Below are positions 35,511 to 48,403 of a stretch of DNA of 64,000 nucleotides, one piece after another. The stretch's first letter is position 1, and the number at the start of each line of letters is the position of its first letter. The stretch is taken from NCBI RefSeq assembly GCF_932526225.1, contig NC_064046.1, forward strand, positions 10,069,719-10,133,718, in the 5' to 3' direction. The DNA comes from Nematostella vectensis (lineage: Eukaryota > Cnidaria > Anthozoa > Actiniaria > Edwardsiidae). A program made the translations under genes and the position numbers. The notes beneath the pieces are model-generated. The model searched no databases, was not told the DNA's origin, and was given only the letters and a program-made list of their open reading frames with translations.

Positions 35511-38500
35511 GTGCTTCTCCCGTTGGCGTTGACCCTTCCCTTGGTCCTATGCGCCAGGGTTAAACATTCCCATTCACTGCGCTTGTTAGTCGAATTGCTT
35601 TCCGCGGTAGTTATATTTTTCAATTGTTTTTACTGACTTGAGACGCTTGGGTACTTGTGGGTGGGTATTTGTGTGCCTTTTTCTCGTATACACTTTAAAA
35701 CTATCGAAAACGTGGTGTTAAGCCATCTTACACGAGGCATTTTTTTTGCAACTTGCAATGCGATAATGATATGATGAATAAAACGAATTGCAAGCTGCAG
35801 AACCATGATACACAGGGGAATTTTTTTGGCTTTTTTGCAACATGAAACTCAACGCAAAATGTAGCATGGAAGTTTTAAAAAGGAGATGTTACGCGCGTAA
35901 TTTTCTTGCAACCCGCAACGCAACAAAAATTGCCTCGCTTAACATGGCAATTAGTTTAAAGCTGGTGTCCTTGGAGTGGGGCTTCGCTGTAATTTTGACC
36001 AGTTGACTATCACGTCTAAAAAAATGATCCTTTAGAAACCCGTAAACTACTTTGGGGCTGTTTCGTCGTTTAGAACCAACTAAGGATTACTTAAAAAATA
36101 TATTCGTACCTATCATTTAATTATTCAGATATATATACTTCGTAATTTTTGTACTGTTGTGTTAAAGAGAGATAACGGAGAGCATGCAAGCGTATTTACA
36201 ACTTGACACTGATCACCAATGTAATAAATCTTGTCATACCTTACTTTATCCTTAAAAGATATGAAGCATTGAGTAGTCAAAAGGAGAGTCAACTGTGGAG
36301 TGGCTCCACTCGACTGTTCTCACAATGACATTGTCGTGAAGATGTGTGCAAATCTAGTACACATTCTATATAAACAATAGAAGCCATTGTAACTCAAGGA
36401 GCTCACAGGTTATGAATAGGCTTGGTGGGAGTTTTAACATACTAAACAGATGTTTTACTTTAAAAAACTGAAAATTGTACTAAAGAGACGGGGAATTCTA
36501 TTCGCATATAAATAATGCGGTGTATTGTGGAGCCGAATGTGAATATTTGAGAAATTTTGATATAAAGAAGTAGAAAAAAAGACGAATATCAACCCATGTT
36601 TTATATGTTAGTCTAGTAAAGATCTATGTTTTCCAAGTCAGTGACTGGGGTGGGTTGGGGTGGCTAGCTGGTTGGTCTGGCGCCACTGGTCATCGATTTG
36701 TTTTATTCATTTATTCATTATTCATATATATATATATATATATATCAATCCTGCATATAGCGAAGTCTTTGCCCACTTTAGCCAAAATGTCCCTATAATA
36801 AGGCCAATACTAGGACCAGGCGCGTACCAAGGATTGGCCGAGGGGGACGGGGAGACGCAGTCATAGGTATCACATGGAAAAAGCATAACATTTCAAGATT
36901 CCTTAAAAAAAAGGACTCACTTTTTGGCCGCCAAATAGAGGGGTTCGCGCGCACCCTGCCCACCCTCTATGTACACGCCTGGGGACAGTGGACTAGAAAT
37001 ATTTACACCAAACCGTCGCTGTTGTTGCCCAGCTTTTTAAAGTAGATATAAATATATAATTGAGATGTATAAGTAGAACTTTTATCATATCCTTGAGCTA
37101 GAAACTCATCGCTTACCATGATGACAACTAACTGTACCATAAAAACGGTTTATCGATATTGTTTGAAATAATGGCGTTTGCTGTTAAGTTTTGTCGTTTA
37201 CTATTCTCTGCCAATCACGTTTTATGCATTATACCAATCATATTTTGTCCTTTCGTTGTCCTTTCGTTGACATAGGCGACCTGAACTAATTTTCACTTAC
37301 GGGTAGTTTTCACGTCACTAGATTATCTTTAAATCCCAAATGAACACATTAAATTGTTGTATTTAGGTAACTAATCTCTACGAGAAATGTCGAGCCAGAG
37401 TAAGCATTTCTTGAAAATTCTAATTCTCTATCTACTTCAGTATTAATTTTTTTTGTAAAATTAAAAAGGAACTGTAATCCTAAATCAATAATAATAATGA
37501 TAAGTTCAAACTTCGTTTTCGCTCCTATAATTCATCTGAATTCATCTGACTTTTAATTTATTTTATCAAATTTTAATTTATTTTATTTTAATTGGCTTAT
37601 ATAAATACCTTCGAAATTAAAGAAAATTATCAAATGAAACTTTGAAAATTGATCATTTTGATCAATTTGTTTTGTGGCAAGATGTTTTGTCAATGATTTT
37701 AGAAACAAGTTGTCTCTGTTTATTTATCTGTGAATTGTTTCGTTGGATGTATTTTGGCAAAGTGCATAAGTCACTGTGTAACAGCCATTACGGTGCGCAA
37801 ACAAAACCTGTTTTTAATATCACTAAACCGACATGCATGCAGCCCGTAAACTGAGAAAAATAGGATTGAATTGAAATTAAAGCGAATTGAAATATCGCTT
37901 AGGGATATATGATAATTTGTTAGTTTCTTTCGCTTGCTTGTTTATAAATACGTAATAAACTGATAATTGGAGATGAAGGGGTTTTTAGCACCATCTTGTT
38001 TCGGTAATCACCTTTCATTTCATGGTGCCCTCTCTGGTCTTCTTTAAGATAAACAAATAATATATTGATTCTGCAGCTTTTCATCTGTAAACGGGCAGTC
38101 TTTAAAAACTTAAATCCAAACCGCAAAATTAGGCGATTGTTTGGTTAATTTATCTTCTCTTTAAAAAGTGAAAATATTTTTTTCGATATTGCGTTTTTAA
38201 CAAAAAGGTCCGATCCGCTTATTTCTTAATAACCGCATCGTTTGATTAATGTCAAGTAGGATTTAGATCATCCTCTTATACTGTAAAGGCTGAAAAAACC
38301 CACAAAAGTCAAATAATATAAAAAGCCCTTAAAACACTGCTAGTAAGTGCGGTTGTTCTCACAGGTAAGCTGCTAAATGTGTCAGTTTCCAAAGATAGCA
38401 TTAGAAACACGAATCTCATTTTTGGAGAATTGGAAGAGAAATAGACAGAAGTGCAAGTGCACTAATATATGACTAGTAACATGAATCAACAGATTAAGTT

Positions 38501-39879
38501 ATTCTATCATATTCCATAGAAACATCAAGCGCTTGAATGAGCTTTGAAAAGGTCTTACCTTGATCTCTCTGGTTCTTCTTGCGAAAGATATAGAGCTAAA
38601 ACTGCGTCCGCTTTATGACCCTCTAGAGACAGACACACTATTCCACTCGACTTATTCTAAATACACTTACACTGAAGCTAGGGAACAATAGGGCAATTAT
38701 AGTTTTGTGTGTGTTCTAAAGTACCGACGAAGGTGGTGCTGTTAAGAAAGCTCGCAGGTAACAGACTCGGTACGGTTTCTTAGTAACACCACTTGACAGT
38801 CTTATAATGTTAAATCACCTGTTGGGGAGTTTTGCTGATGTTCACTTAGGATCAAAAAGTCATTAGGCAATATCAAACAGAAGGATGGTTAGCATTATAC
38901 GTACAATATTATGTTTTGTATTTTTACTTTTCCATTTCCCGTTAGGAAATAAGCGTACAACCGCGAGAAACATGATAAACTTAAAACGTTAATGGCCAGA
39001 TTTCTTTTCATGATGGAGGCCAGCAAAACATTTATTTCAATGGCTGGGAAAATGGCGTTTTTTTCTTTAAAAAAAAATGCAATTTTTTTAATAATAATTA
39101 GAATGATGATGATCCGATAAGATGATGATGATGGTGATGGTGATGGAGGTGGTGGTGGTGGTGGTGATAATTATATGATAATAATAATAATCTAAAAGTG
39201 GAAAACGAGAAAATTTCGATAATCAGGGTTATTTGAATAATCACAAATGCAAACCTTTTTGCAAAAGGTGGTTTATCAAAATATCAAAATCATTCATCGT
39301 TATAATTATCATCAAATTCAATTCTCGCTTATGCTCTTTTAAGATATTGCAACGATCTCAAATCAAACAGATATTAAAGACTTGTTGACAATTACTTATT
39401 TTCTGTCGTTTTACGCGACCATATTAAGGTAAAAGTCGTTTTTGTAGGAAGAGATCTCAAGTGAGCAGCCAAGTATACTTGTATACTGTAATCAAGAGTC
39501 TCTGAAATTCGCATTGCGCCGAAAATAGAGAGAAAAAACCTGTCTATAAAAAACCTGTCTATAAAATTCGCATAAATTTCATTATTTGTTGTTGTTACGT
39601 CGCTTGTTGTTCCCTAAATCTGGTAGATAAATTTGTGGATTGCTAACTCACTTCATTTCCATTCCAAAAATTATCTTTCCCACGGAGTAAAAGTCGCGTT
39701 GAATACAATTTTAAAAGAATTCATTTTAGAAAAATTCAGACCAATCATAGCGAGGGATATCATTTCCACTAAAAAACATGACAAATGGATTATTTATACC
39801 AGATGAAAACCTTATTGTTTTTAGAATAGTAAATATGACTCAAACCACGAGCTCCAAAGCTCTCGTCGTCAATAGGTTA
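35511..39879. other. Gene-poor intergenic DNA with microsatellites
   Basis: No supported genes. A (TA)n run occurs at about 36724-36745 and a compound trinucleotide repeat (GAT, GGT, then AAT units) at about 39105-39195. Confidence 0.55.
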
Positions 39880-40018
39880 TGCCTAGTGCACACTAGCAAC
39901 ATAGCAACATAACGACATGGGCGCGCCATTTTTCTCTTATGTCGTTATGTCCATGTCGTTATGTCGAAGATAAGAGTGCGCGCGCCCATGTCGTTATGTC
40001 GCTAGTGTGCACCAGGCA
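39880..40018. mobile_element. 139-bp foldback MITE, PIF/Harbinger type
   Basis: TTA at 39877-39879 and TTA at 40019-40021 flank a near-palindrome starting TGCCTAGTGCACACTAGC and ending with GCTAGTGTGCACCAGGCA. Interior words (CATAACGACATGGGCGCG) also pair. A three-base TTA target duplication is usual for PIF/Harbinger elements; no transposase is present. Confidence 0.82.
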
Positions 40019-42759
40019 TTACCGGAGCTTTAATATATGTTATCCTCGGGGAATGGTCGGGGAATTCGAAAAAAGAAACTAAAAATACATGCAAACCAAA
40101 AATGTCTATCCTAAAATATCCCAGAAGCAAAACTTACGGGTTTAAGTATCCATCCATTTTACAACAAAGTCTCGAAAGACAAATTGTTAAAGTGTTTTGT
40201 TTAGAAGTCGGAGGAAAAGAAAGCGTAGGTCTGTAACGTCTCTTTCTCTTTCTGAATAAAAAAAGTCTATTTTCTCTCAGATACCCCCTAAGAAATACCT
40301 GAGGCCCGATTTTGACCCCTAACAAATATGACGAGTATCCCTATCAGGTCGACATGGGAAGAAAGCTCCAACTCGTCGCCAATATCGAATAAGGAGTTCC
40401 GGATCCGTTATTATCCCAGCGCTATTGCCGATGTCAGTTATATTGTTAGCCTGGTTTCATTGTAAACCTCGCTTATCAGCTCACCTTACGTTTGTCATAT
40501 GCGCCTTTGCGGTAGGTTTGACAGGAAATGGGACCTCGGCCAAAACTCTCCCAAGCTCTGTTTTATGTTATGTTATATTTTATGACTAAATTTTTAGTTT
40601 TAAAGCATTAAAGTTATCTAAAATGATTGTAAAATACATAATGCCCGCAATGCACCATCTCAGGGGAATATACTCAACAATTTTAAGGAAATAACAAATA
40701 AAATCAAATAAATGCTATATATTTTCTTGTCTTTGGTTGTAGTTCGGTAGTACATGGATGGTTTAAATATTTCTCGTTGATTTTGGTTGCTGCATCCCTT
40801 TGTTGATGTAAATGTTGTTGTTGTTTTTTCTGGGGTGGGGGACATTTCGTTAGCGATGCTCAGCTATTCAAAGTACAGTTGTATTTTATTATCTGAACGA
40901 ACCGACCAAGTTTTCCATAATATTTTTTTCGTTTAAACTTTTGACAAAATAATTAGCGCATGGCATGATTAATATTCACTCGCTATATCGCCTTCGTAAA
41001 TGAAGACTTGTCAACGCTAATAAAGTGAGCAAAAAGTAATAAAACTGCAAATAGATTAAAGTCAAAGCTAACAGTAAAAACACTGAAATAATAACACATT
41101 TATCGGATTAACTTTAAAAAAAAACTGCCATCTTCTCCACTAAAATAGGAGTATTTATACACTAACATTCTTGAATTGATTCATTTTTTAGTATATCATT
41201 TATGTCAAATGGTTGAGTATACTGGGCCAACTAACGTTTGATAAAGCTATAGAAAAAATGCTTAACTTCAAAAGAAAATCATTATTTTGTTTACAATAAA
41301 ATGATCTATTCTCTTGATAACGTATTTGGTGTGCACCCTTTGACTTCTGAATAAGTAAAATGAGTGTGCATCAGTTTATCGCCGTTTTAATAAAGAACAC
41401 CTTTCACGTTTCATGTCGCGTGTCAAGACCAGAATAATTCATTTTAGAACGGAAATCAATACTTATCTACAACGCCTTTAGTGATTCGACTAGTGATTTT
41501 GATACATTTAATAATGTCATACGACAAGAGATGCTCACCTTTACTTCCATTCTTCATGTCCTCCCATAAATTATGAACTACTGTACGCCTCGCTGACGGC
41601 CCTTCGGCAACACACTGTAATTTATGTCTGTGAGATATCTAATAACTGTTTCTTCCTACCTTATCAACAATTTTCTAAGACAATGTCTGGCAGGAGTATC
41701 TTAAGGGGAACTATGACAGTGTATGCATTATTTTTATTTTTCTTAGGGGTGATTGGCGAATATTTTGCTAATTTGTTTTTCTAAACAACCACCCGCATTT
41801 CCGATGGGGAGCAATTTTACAAAAGGACGTCCTTATTATGTTTATGATGATTCAGTTAAAGACTACTGAAAAGCCCAGCGTGCAATAAAATGCAATACTT
41901 CTCTCTACGCACACGCTGGAGACGAACGCAAAACATTTAGACTCAAAACCGCAAACAGCACAGGTTGAACGGACCTTTCTACCTAAAGCCCTCTCGTGTC
42001 TATTAGGAGCGGCCGTATGAAACGGGTATGAAACGAAACTCAAAAAGTCAATTTTCTAGAAAAATCATAATTGGTTATGTTAAACCCAAGAACAGTAGCG
42101 AGAAAACAATAAAGAGAAAGAAAACAATTTAGTTATCGTCATCAAACAGTCGGTCACTGAGGGACTATGAGGACAACTTTGTGTGACTTTAAATATTGGT
42201 ATAACATTTTGGAAAGTATATACTATTTTACTATTATATGTTATTATATACTATTTATTTGATTTGCTTTGCGGCTCTTTGAGGTTCGTCACATGCTTGT
42301 GTAATGTGAGAACTAACCATTAGACGTCAAATCCATTTTACTGCCTCCCGTGGGTGGTCTCTGTTTTCAATGTTTGTTTTCAACTCATTAATAATCAACA
42401 ACTGAATCCTTCTTTTGAAAGTAACAAACCTCTGTTACTCTCATTGGTCGCTTATAAAACGTCGCATTCTTTTAAGCAACCATCTCCAATAGAACCACAA
42501 TTTTTCTTTTGTTTCCTTTCCCGAGGCGGTCGCCTACGAGGGCTTTGAATGTATCTATGATTTTGGTTTTAACGCAAAATATAGTTAAATTTGATTAAAG
42601 GGGGACTACCTTGTAAAAGCTTGAAAAGGGTTTATTGTAGTCGTCCTACCATTTCTCAGTCTTCTGCGCAGCCGTTCTTTGTCAGTCTTTGGGAGGGATT
42701 TGAGACTAAGATGAAGAGACTGTATCACCGCTTTATTTAACAACAGCGTCGATTTGTTA
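40019..42759. other. Intergenic DNA, no gene seen
   Basis: AT-rich sequence without supported coding regions. It includes the inverted copy (about 40255-40350) of the dispersed repeat found in the polycystin-like intron 2. Confidence 0.55.
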
Positions 42760-42948
42760 TTACATTAAGCGTTAGTGTTACATTAAGCGGCGAATTTTGT
42801 TATATTAAGCGTTAGTGTTACATTAAGCGGCGAATTTTGTTACATTAAGCGTTAGTGTTACATTAAGCGGCGAATTTTGTTACATTAAGCGTTAGTGTTA
42901 CATTAAGCGGCGAATTTTGTTACATTAAGCGTTAGTGTTACATTAAGC
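42760..42948. repeat. 40-bp tandem repeat
   Basis: About 4.7 copies of a 40-bp unit built from two related halves: TACATTAAGCGTTAGTGT and TACATTAAGCGGCGAATTTT. The half-unit TACATTAAGCG recurs throughout, so the 40-bp unit probably arose from a 16-24 bp duplication. Confidence 0.95.
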
Positions 42949-43253
42949 GGTGATACAGAGACTACCTATCTCTATTTACATTAAATTTTTCTATATATAA
43001 CCACAAAAATGGTAAATAAAATAAACAAAAAAAAAACATGACGAGAGGGGAGGGAATGGGGGGAGAAAGGATTCAAATGGAAAAGTGACGCCTTTTGTTT
43101 TAATGGCGATTTTGTTTATTACTATATCACATGCGATTAAAAATATGGCATAGCGGCAAGCGAAAAACGTGAAAACAATAAATAATTTATTGATTTAGTG
43201 AATCTGACTATTTCAATTTGAAAAAATAGCCATTAAAACCGCTCCATTGTTTA

Positions 43254-43325
43254 TGTTCAAAGATTAAAAATATCTTCAAAACGTTTCTGTGTTCAAAGAT
43301 TAAAAATATATGCAAAACGTTTTTA
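43254..43325. repeat. Short direct duplication (about 36 bp, two copies)
   Basis: TGTTCAAAGATTAAAAATAT occurs twice with CAAAACGTTT after each copy, 36 bp apart. Confidence 0.85.
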
Positions 43326-43569
43326 TCGTATTTCAATAGATGTTCCAAGAAGTCTTTTTTCGGACAAAAAACTGTAGTCTTCTATATTTTAAGCCTGTTT
43401 GCGCTTTGTATACTTGTATACATACAGTCAACAATTCATTTCTGAAAACGTCATTCAAATAGTTCCCCGTTCTTTCTGAGATCCTTTGTGATCACGTGCA
43501 TTCTGAATACAGCAGTATCACGTCACTAGCCGCAACCCACACAAAAGCTCGATTCTCATTGGATTCTCA

Positions 43570-44654
43570 TCATAGTGAACTTTTGTTGACGCTGATTGGC
43601 TTATTTTTACTGGACTCGCACCAGTCTTCAAGCCACTGACGAACTTCGCTGATCCGATAGGACATGGGGCCTGGGCCACCCTCATAGCCAACAACACCGT
43701 CTAGTACCACATGTAATCGAGTAGGCGTGGCTCCGTAAGCGATACTTGATGCATTCAACAAACTGTCAATCAAAATCTTGCATCCGGGGTTCACGGCGCC
43801 CGCAAGCAGCTTCGCCGCTACACAACGGTCGATGTTCGATTTGTGGCTCGGTATAGGTGTGTCGTTCTATAAAAACAAGAACAAAATTTTAGTTTACAGC
43901 TTGGGATAAATAAAGGTACATGGCATGAGTTTTTTTTTATCTTCAATACAAGCAAGGGGGTCGTAACAAAGGGGGACGTAACAAGGGGGAAGTAACAAAC
44001 TGGGAACGCAAAGGGGGACGTAACTTACCTGGAATGCCCAGCCATCTGAAGGATGTGCTTCTTCGATATACACAACTAAAAAGTCAGCTACACTTGAATA
44101 TTTTTCCACAAGTGTCCGAAATTCGGACAGGTATGCTCGGAATATTGGACACGAGTAGCTTCCGAAATTGAGGACGAGAGGTCGACCTTCCTTGGCGTGG
44201 TCAAGTAGCCTCGAAGTTGCCATGTGATTGTTGTTATTCTCGTCGGATTCAAGTACTGGTGTGCTAACTGCCTTGGAACCCAAGCGGATTTTCCTGTGAT
44301 TGTCAACTTGCATACAGTACCATATAGTCTGCAACATCTCGGCTGAGAATAGCGTGTCCCATATTAAATCGCCTGACAAACAGGTACCAACACATTTGTT
44401 GAAAGCTGTTATGATGTAGGGCTTTAAACAGGGTACTAGTTTCAGCCATCGTCCTATCGTGAATACGAGAAGAAGGCAGGAGTACATAAAGACCTCCATA
44501 ATGGGCATGCACCGCTGATACATGGTGTCTAGCTTGTTCAACTCTTTCCTTCCTTTTTCTGTTATTCTGGTGTTGATCTCGGCCTTTAGCTCGTTATAGT
44601 CGCACGAAGACCGAGCTTGATTATCGCGTGTAGAGAACTTGTTGATTGGAAATC
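43570..44654 (-). CDS. Iodothyronine deiodinase-like protein, Cys in place of Sec (last two exons)
   Basis: Two exons on the minus strand, 44654-44029 and 43866-43570 (stop), joined in phase 0. The first opens in phase 1 after GACCAG, so an upstream exon with the start codon is missing from my model. A hydrophobic span (YSCLLLVFTIGRWLKLVPCL) precedes the thioredoxin-like catalytic domain. RPLVLNFGSYSCPIF aligns with the deiodinase active site, where vertebrate enzymes have a Sec (UGA); here the codon is TGT (Cys), at 44149-44151. YSSVADFLVVYIEEAHPSDGW, the catalytic-His segment (IPSHKSNIDRC), IAYGATPTRLHVV and GGPGPMSYRISEVRQWLEDW follow. Known enzymes remove iodine from thyroid hormones. Whether this Cys form does so is unknown; Cys versions occur in some invertebrates. 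A minisatellite adjoins the donor at 44028. Confidence 0.88.
43963..44027. repeat. Degenerate 14-17 bp repeat at the deiodinase splice donor
   Basis: Four or five degenerate units of AAAGGGGGACGTAAC lie in the 162-bp intron directly downstream of the first deiodinase exon, ending at its donor (plus-strand CGTAACTTACC). Confidence 0.8.
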
Positions 44655-47159
44655 CTGGTCACAAAACATGTATTTGATAGGCTTAGAACAAAAAGAGGCA
44701 AATAGCCAGAACTAATTCTATATTAACCTCCTTAGGCCAAGCCAAAAAACTTCTGCATTCTCACCAATTAGCTACCACCTCATGTATCCTTTGGCCAGGA
44801 AGTTCAACTCAGCTAACTGGATTACCTGCCCCCACAAAAACATTTCCTGGACGTTTTTGTGAAGGTACATAAACCGTTTCCTGACCAACCTATAGGCGGT
44901 CCCTTTGAGGTCAACCGAAACAAGAATGTCATTCATTCCATTGTCATGATCATTGTAAGTAATTACCTAACTTCACATATCAGGCAATCTGGAATCGTTA
45001 TCTACGACGTAATAGTTAGACTATCAGATAATCCAAGTTCACAGGTGGCGTTTTATGACGTATTTACCCAGAGAGACGTGTTAAACGAGTAAAATGATTA
45101 TCTTTTACTCGGTATAAAATATTCCGTGCTACTGGTTTAATGTCTTGGACTTAACAGCGCTGTCATGTAAACATTACTGGGACCTAATCACATTAAGACC
45201 ATCCCCAGGGATTTTTAGCACTTCAGCCGTTATACCACAAAATACCACATTGGTGACTTGGATGCTAAGATTAGATCAAGCGACTCGAGTGTATGATATT
45301 AAAACAAGGTTTCGAGTGTTTATAACCTCTTTTTGTTTTAGAACCTCTAATTTTTTGTTTTAGGAGCGTTTTAATTTTGAAAATGTTCTTAAAGATCCTT
45401 AAATGTCAGTGTATCTAAAATATAAAACGCAATAAATCATATATAAAAAAAAGTTCATTTAAAAGTAAAGTGCAAAGAAAGACCTCTATCGTGAATTATC
45501 GTCTAATCCTCTTCTAGTAATCTTCTAAACCAGCCATTTTTATAACCCAGAAAAGTATTACAATAAATCGCCAACGCTTAAAAACGACTCAAAATATAAT
45601 TCATAAGTAGAATTGGCTATCGGAGATGGAAGTTTGTTTTTGTCAGAGTAAAAACAATTTCGTTTTTTTAAATTAAAGCTTGTGATGGAAGAATAATTTT
45701 AAGAGACAATATAGTGTCAATAATACCTTTTCCACAATAAAAAAATGTATAACTCTTTGCATGTTTTGTATTTGACAAGACAACGAACGGACAAGTGTAA
45801 ATTTTAAAGTTGAATATCTAAGTTAGGCTCCCAGGCTAAAAAGTATAACGCTAGCAAAACGATGTTTGTTTGAAAGATAAAACGTTTTTTAACAAATGCA
45901 GATAATACTGATTGTCGGTTATTAACCGCCAAAAAACCTCACGGAATACTATACCAACTGCGTCTAATTGTAATGACAGACCGAATACCCAAGAGACAAC
46001 GATTCCGGTAGGAGAGGTAGGCAGACACGACATGCCTTCAGTCACGTACGAGTTGAGAGAAACATGCGAAAGTTAAGATTAAAAGTGAGCAAATAAGTTA
46101 TTTGAAGCGTTAAAATTCTTCATTTGCGAAAAGATTTTAGATTGGTAGTACGTATAATAAATTCATATTGAATCCAAATTAAAACTGGGATTGTTTCTGC
46201 ACAGCACCCTGCTTTGATTTATTTTCCTTTTTCTAAATATAATAAAAAAAAATTCTACGGTGTAAATAAAACTGCTGATAAGACATTCTAGTCGCTTCAG
46301 ACACTTCGCTTCTGTCGACATTACAAAAGTAATGAAGACCAGTGCGCATGCGCCTTACTAAGGAAAGAACCTGGCCAGAACATCTTACTGAAATATCATG
46401 TGTTCACGCATTGTTACGTAAGACTATAGAAAGCCACTTGCTTTTTTGGAGATTTTATCATTATAGAAATGAAGAAATGAAGGGATGACGTCACAAGCTC
46501 TTGCTATAGCCTGGTCCAATGACATCATTTGTGCGGACGCGTGCTAACAGCCGCCTCTGATTGTGACAGATCATTCTAGACGGATAAGTGCCATTTAGCG
46601 CGGTGTCGTGACGCCATATGTGAATCATGCATGTATCACGTGACAGAGGTCTGCATAGATCAAGAGCATCGGCGATGCATGACGGAAAGTGATCGGACGT
46701 CGCTTTGTTGGATAACTGAGGTGCGAGATAAACCTAAGCAATAGTATTCAGCGCTTTAGAAATAGGCTCAGCGAAGCTCGAGATTAATAAAAGTAACCAC
46801 AAGGAATTCTGCGTAATTTTCTACAATTTTAGCGTTTCAAAGACTGACAATATTTACCATTTTTTTCCGGGGAAGCATGCTTTAAAACCCTTCTACATAA
46901 TATAGGTGGAAATATTAATTCATTCTAGCCTTCTTTTAGTCTGCTTAGTGTCACGGACGCCTTCCCCAAAAGCTTGTATTGTATTCGTAAATACACTGCC
47001 TGTGTCAGGATTTTGCAAAAACAAAACTAAATAATCTGAGTCTGGAAGGGTCTGGTATCCAAGGTAAGAACGGCCCAGAAAACTTGACGCAATGTGATGG
47101 CGATTCTTACATTTGAATAAAGAACAACGGATAGTGTCCCGCCTAAGGATGAGAACACT
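44655..47159. other. Intergenic/intronic DNA upstream of the deiodinase exons
   Basis: The 5' exon of the deiodinase should lie here or beyond, but I found no ATG-containing exon with a phase-1 donor that I could defend. No other genes were recognised. The sequence is AT-rich. Confidence 0.5.
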
Positions 47160-47640
47160 GTTAAAACTTTCTTAATCGAGCGTCATGCGAAGGACGGCAA
47201 TAAAAGTAGACAAAAACCAAATGAGAAGCGAGACGACTACTGTGCGTCGAACGATTTGATTATAGCGGAGATGGAGGTGAATTGCGAGATGCCTATCAAA
47301 AGATATAGCAACCAAAAGGAGATACTAAGAGACAGCGAAAAGTGTTCCAAATAAGTCAACCATATAACAACACTGTCATTGTAGCCAGAGTATGCAGAAA
47401 GCCACACCGCTTGAGATGCTTTCGCTCTACAAAGCTCATAGAGGCAAGTCTCTATAGACATCTTTATGACAAAAGGCGGCTGCGCTAGAAATCCTACCCA
47501 CATGTCGGATAGGGCGATGTTAAACAAAGCACAAACGACGGAGTCTAAAGATAAGGTGATCGCCAAATGGAAACCAGGATGATTGCGTTGGTGAGAACTG
47601 TCTCCAGTGGGAAATGACAGAGTTAATGACGTTTAATGCT
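47160..47640 (-). pseudogene. Class A (rhodopsin-like) GPCR pseudogene fragment
   Basis: Three frames on the minus strand give successive receptor pieces. TM1: LETVLTNAIILVSIWRSPYL, then a stop (about 47607-47548). TM2: FNIALSDMWVGFLAQPPFVI, with the usual LALSD-like motif, then TM3: SISFWLLYLLIGIS. After a break comes the loop and TM4 start AIHLHLRYNQIVRRT, then VVVSLLIWFLSTFIAVLR. Around the TM3/loop junction about 12 residues, including the (D/E)RY motif, are missing with a frameshift. No functional start or complete frame exists. The family is probably a cnidarian amine-like receptor; the exact subfamily is not determinable. Confidence 0.65.
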
Positions 47641-48403
47641 GTGGATACAATGTGAATTCCATCTGGTCAAAGTTAATCTTGTTACAAGTTCAGAATACTG
47701 ACATGCTTTTGGACAACTCACTACCGTTCGAGGAAACATTGCTGTAGCTTTATGCCATTGTGTTCTGTCCAGTTTTTTCTCTGCTTCGATGACGATTTAA
47801 GAGAAAACATATAGCTGTTATAAGAATCTGATTTATATCTATAGCTAAATTGTTAATACGTTTGGTCTGGGGAATTGACAGTCTATGTCTGATAATGTAC
47901 CATTTGGGCGTTAAATGCTGCCTTGCTGAGTCTTTTCAATTATTTGGTTTATTAATCCATTCAATAATACCACGGACATTGTTCTTATTATTTCTATTTT
48001 ATAGAGAGCCTACAAGTAATTTGCAGGCTCTCTGTAAAATAACCAAGTCATATCATACATTGGATTTATTAGACAAACATAATAAGCGGGAAAGATATGA
48101 AACCTTGCACTGATCGACACTGAACTCCCACTGGTATAATAGAAGCAGTAGATATTTGGTAAACTATCGAACCGAGTTTTCGTGATGCGAGCTTTCCCCT
48201 GTCCGTCCCCGTCCCCGTGTGACGTTATCCCCCCAAAAAAATACCCGTTCCCCATAATAAAAGCATCTTCAGACTTCTAAAACCTTAGAAATGCCATTTA
48301 GGCTTCAGCGGGGTACAACCAGATGGACAGCTAATAGTGTCTGGCGTCATCAATGACGTCATGTATAACGTATGATATAAAGTATTCGCAAAAGCGGTAA
48401 AAA
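47641..48403. other. Intergenic DNA with a perfect-stem hairpin
   Basis: No genes. ATTTTATAGAGAGCCTACAA followed closely by its near-complement TTGCAGGCTCTCTGTAAAAT (about 48000-48045) forms a roughly 20-bp hairpin. A CRE word (AATGACGTCATG) lies near 48352. Confidence 0.55.

Noticed and set aside
44149-44151. Selenocysteine codon in the deiodinase-like gene
   Set aside because: The codon is TGT (Cys), not TGA, so a selenoprotein call is not supported.
45851-46045. Possible 5' exon of the deiodinase-like gene
   Set aside because: The frame lacks a hydrophobic N-terminal anchor in register and a usable phase-1 donor.
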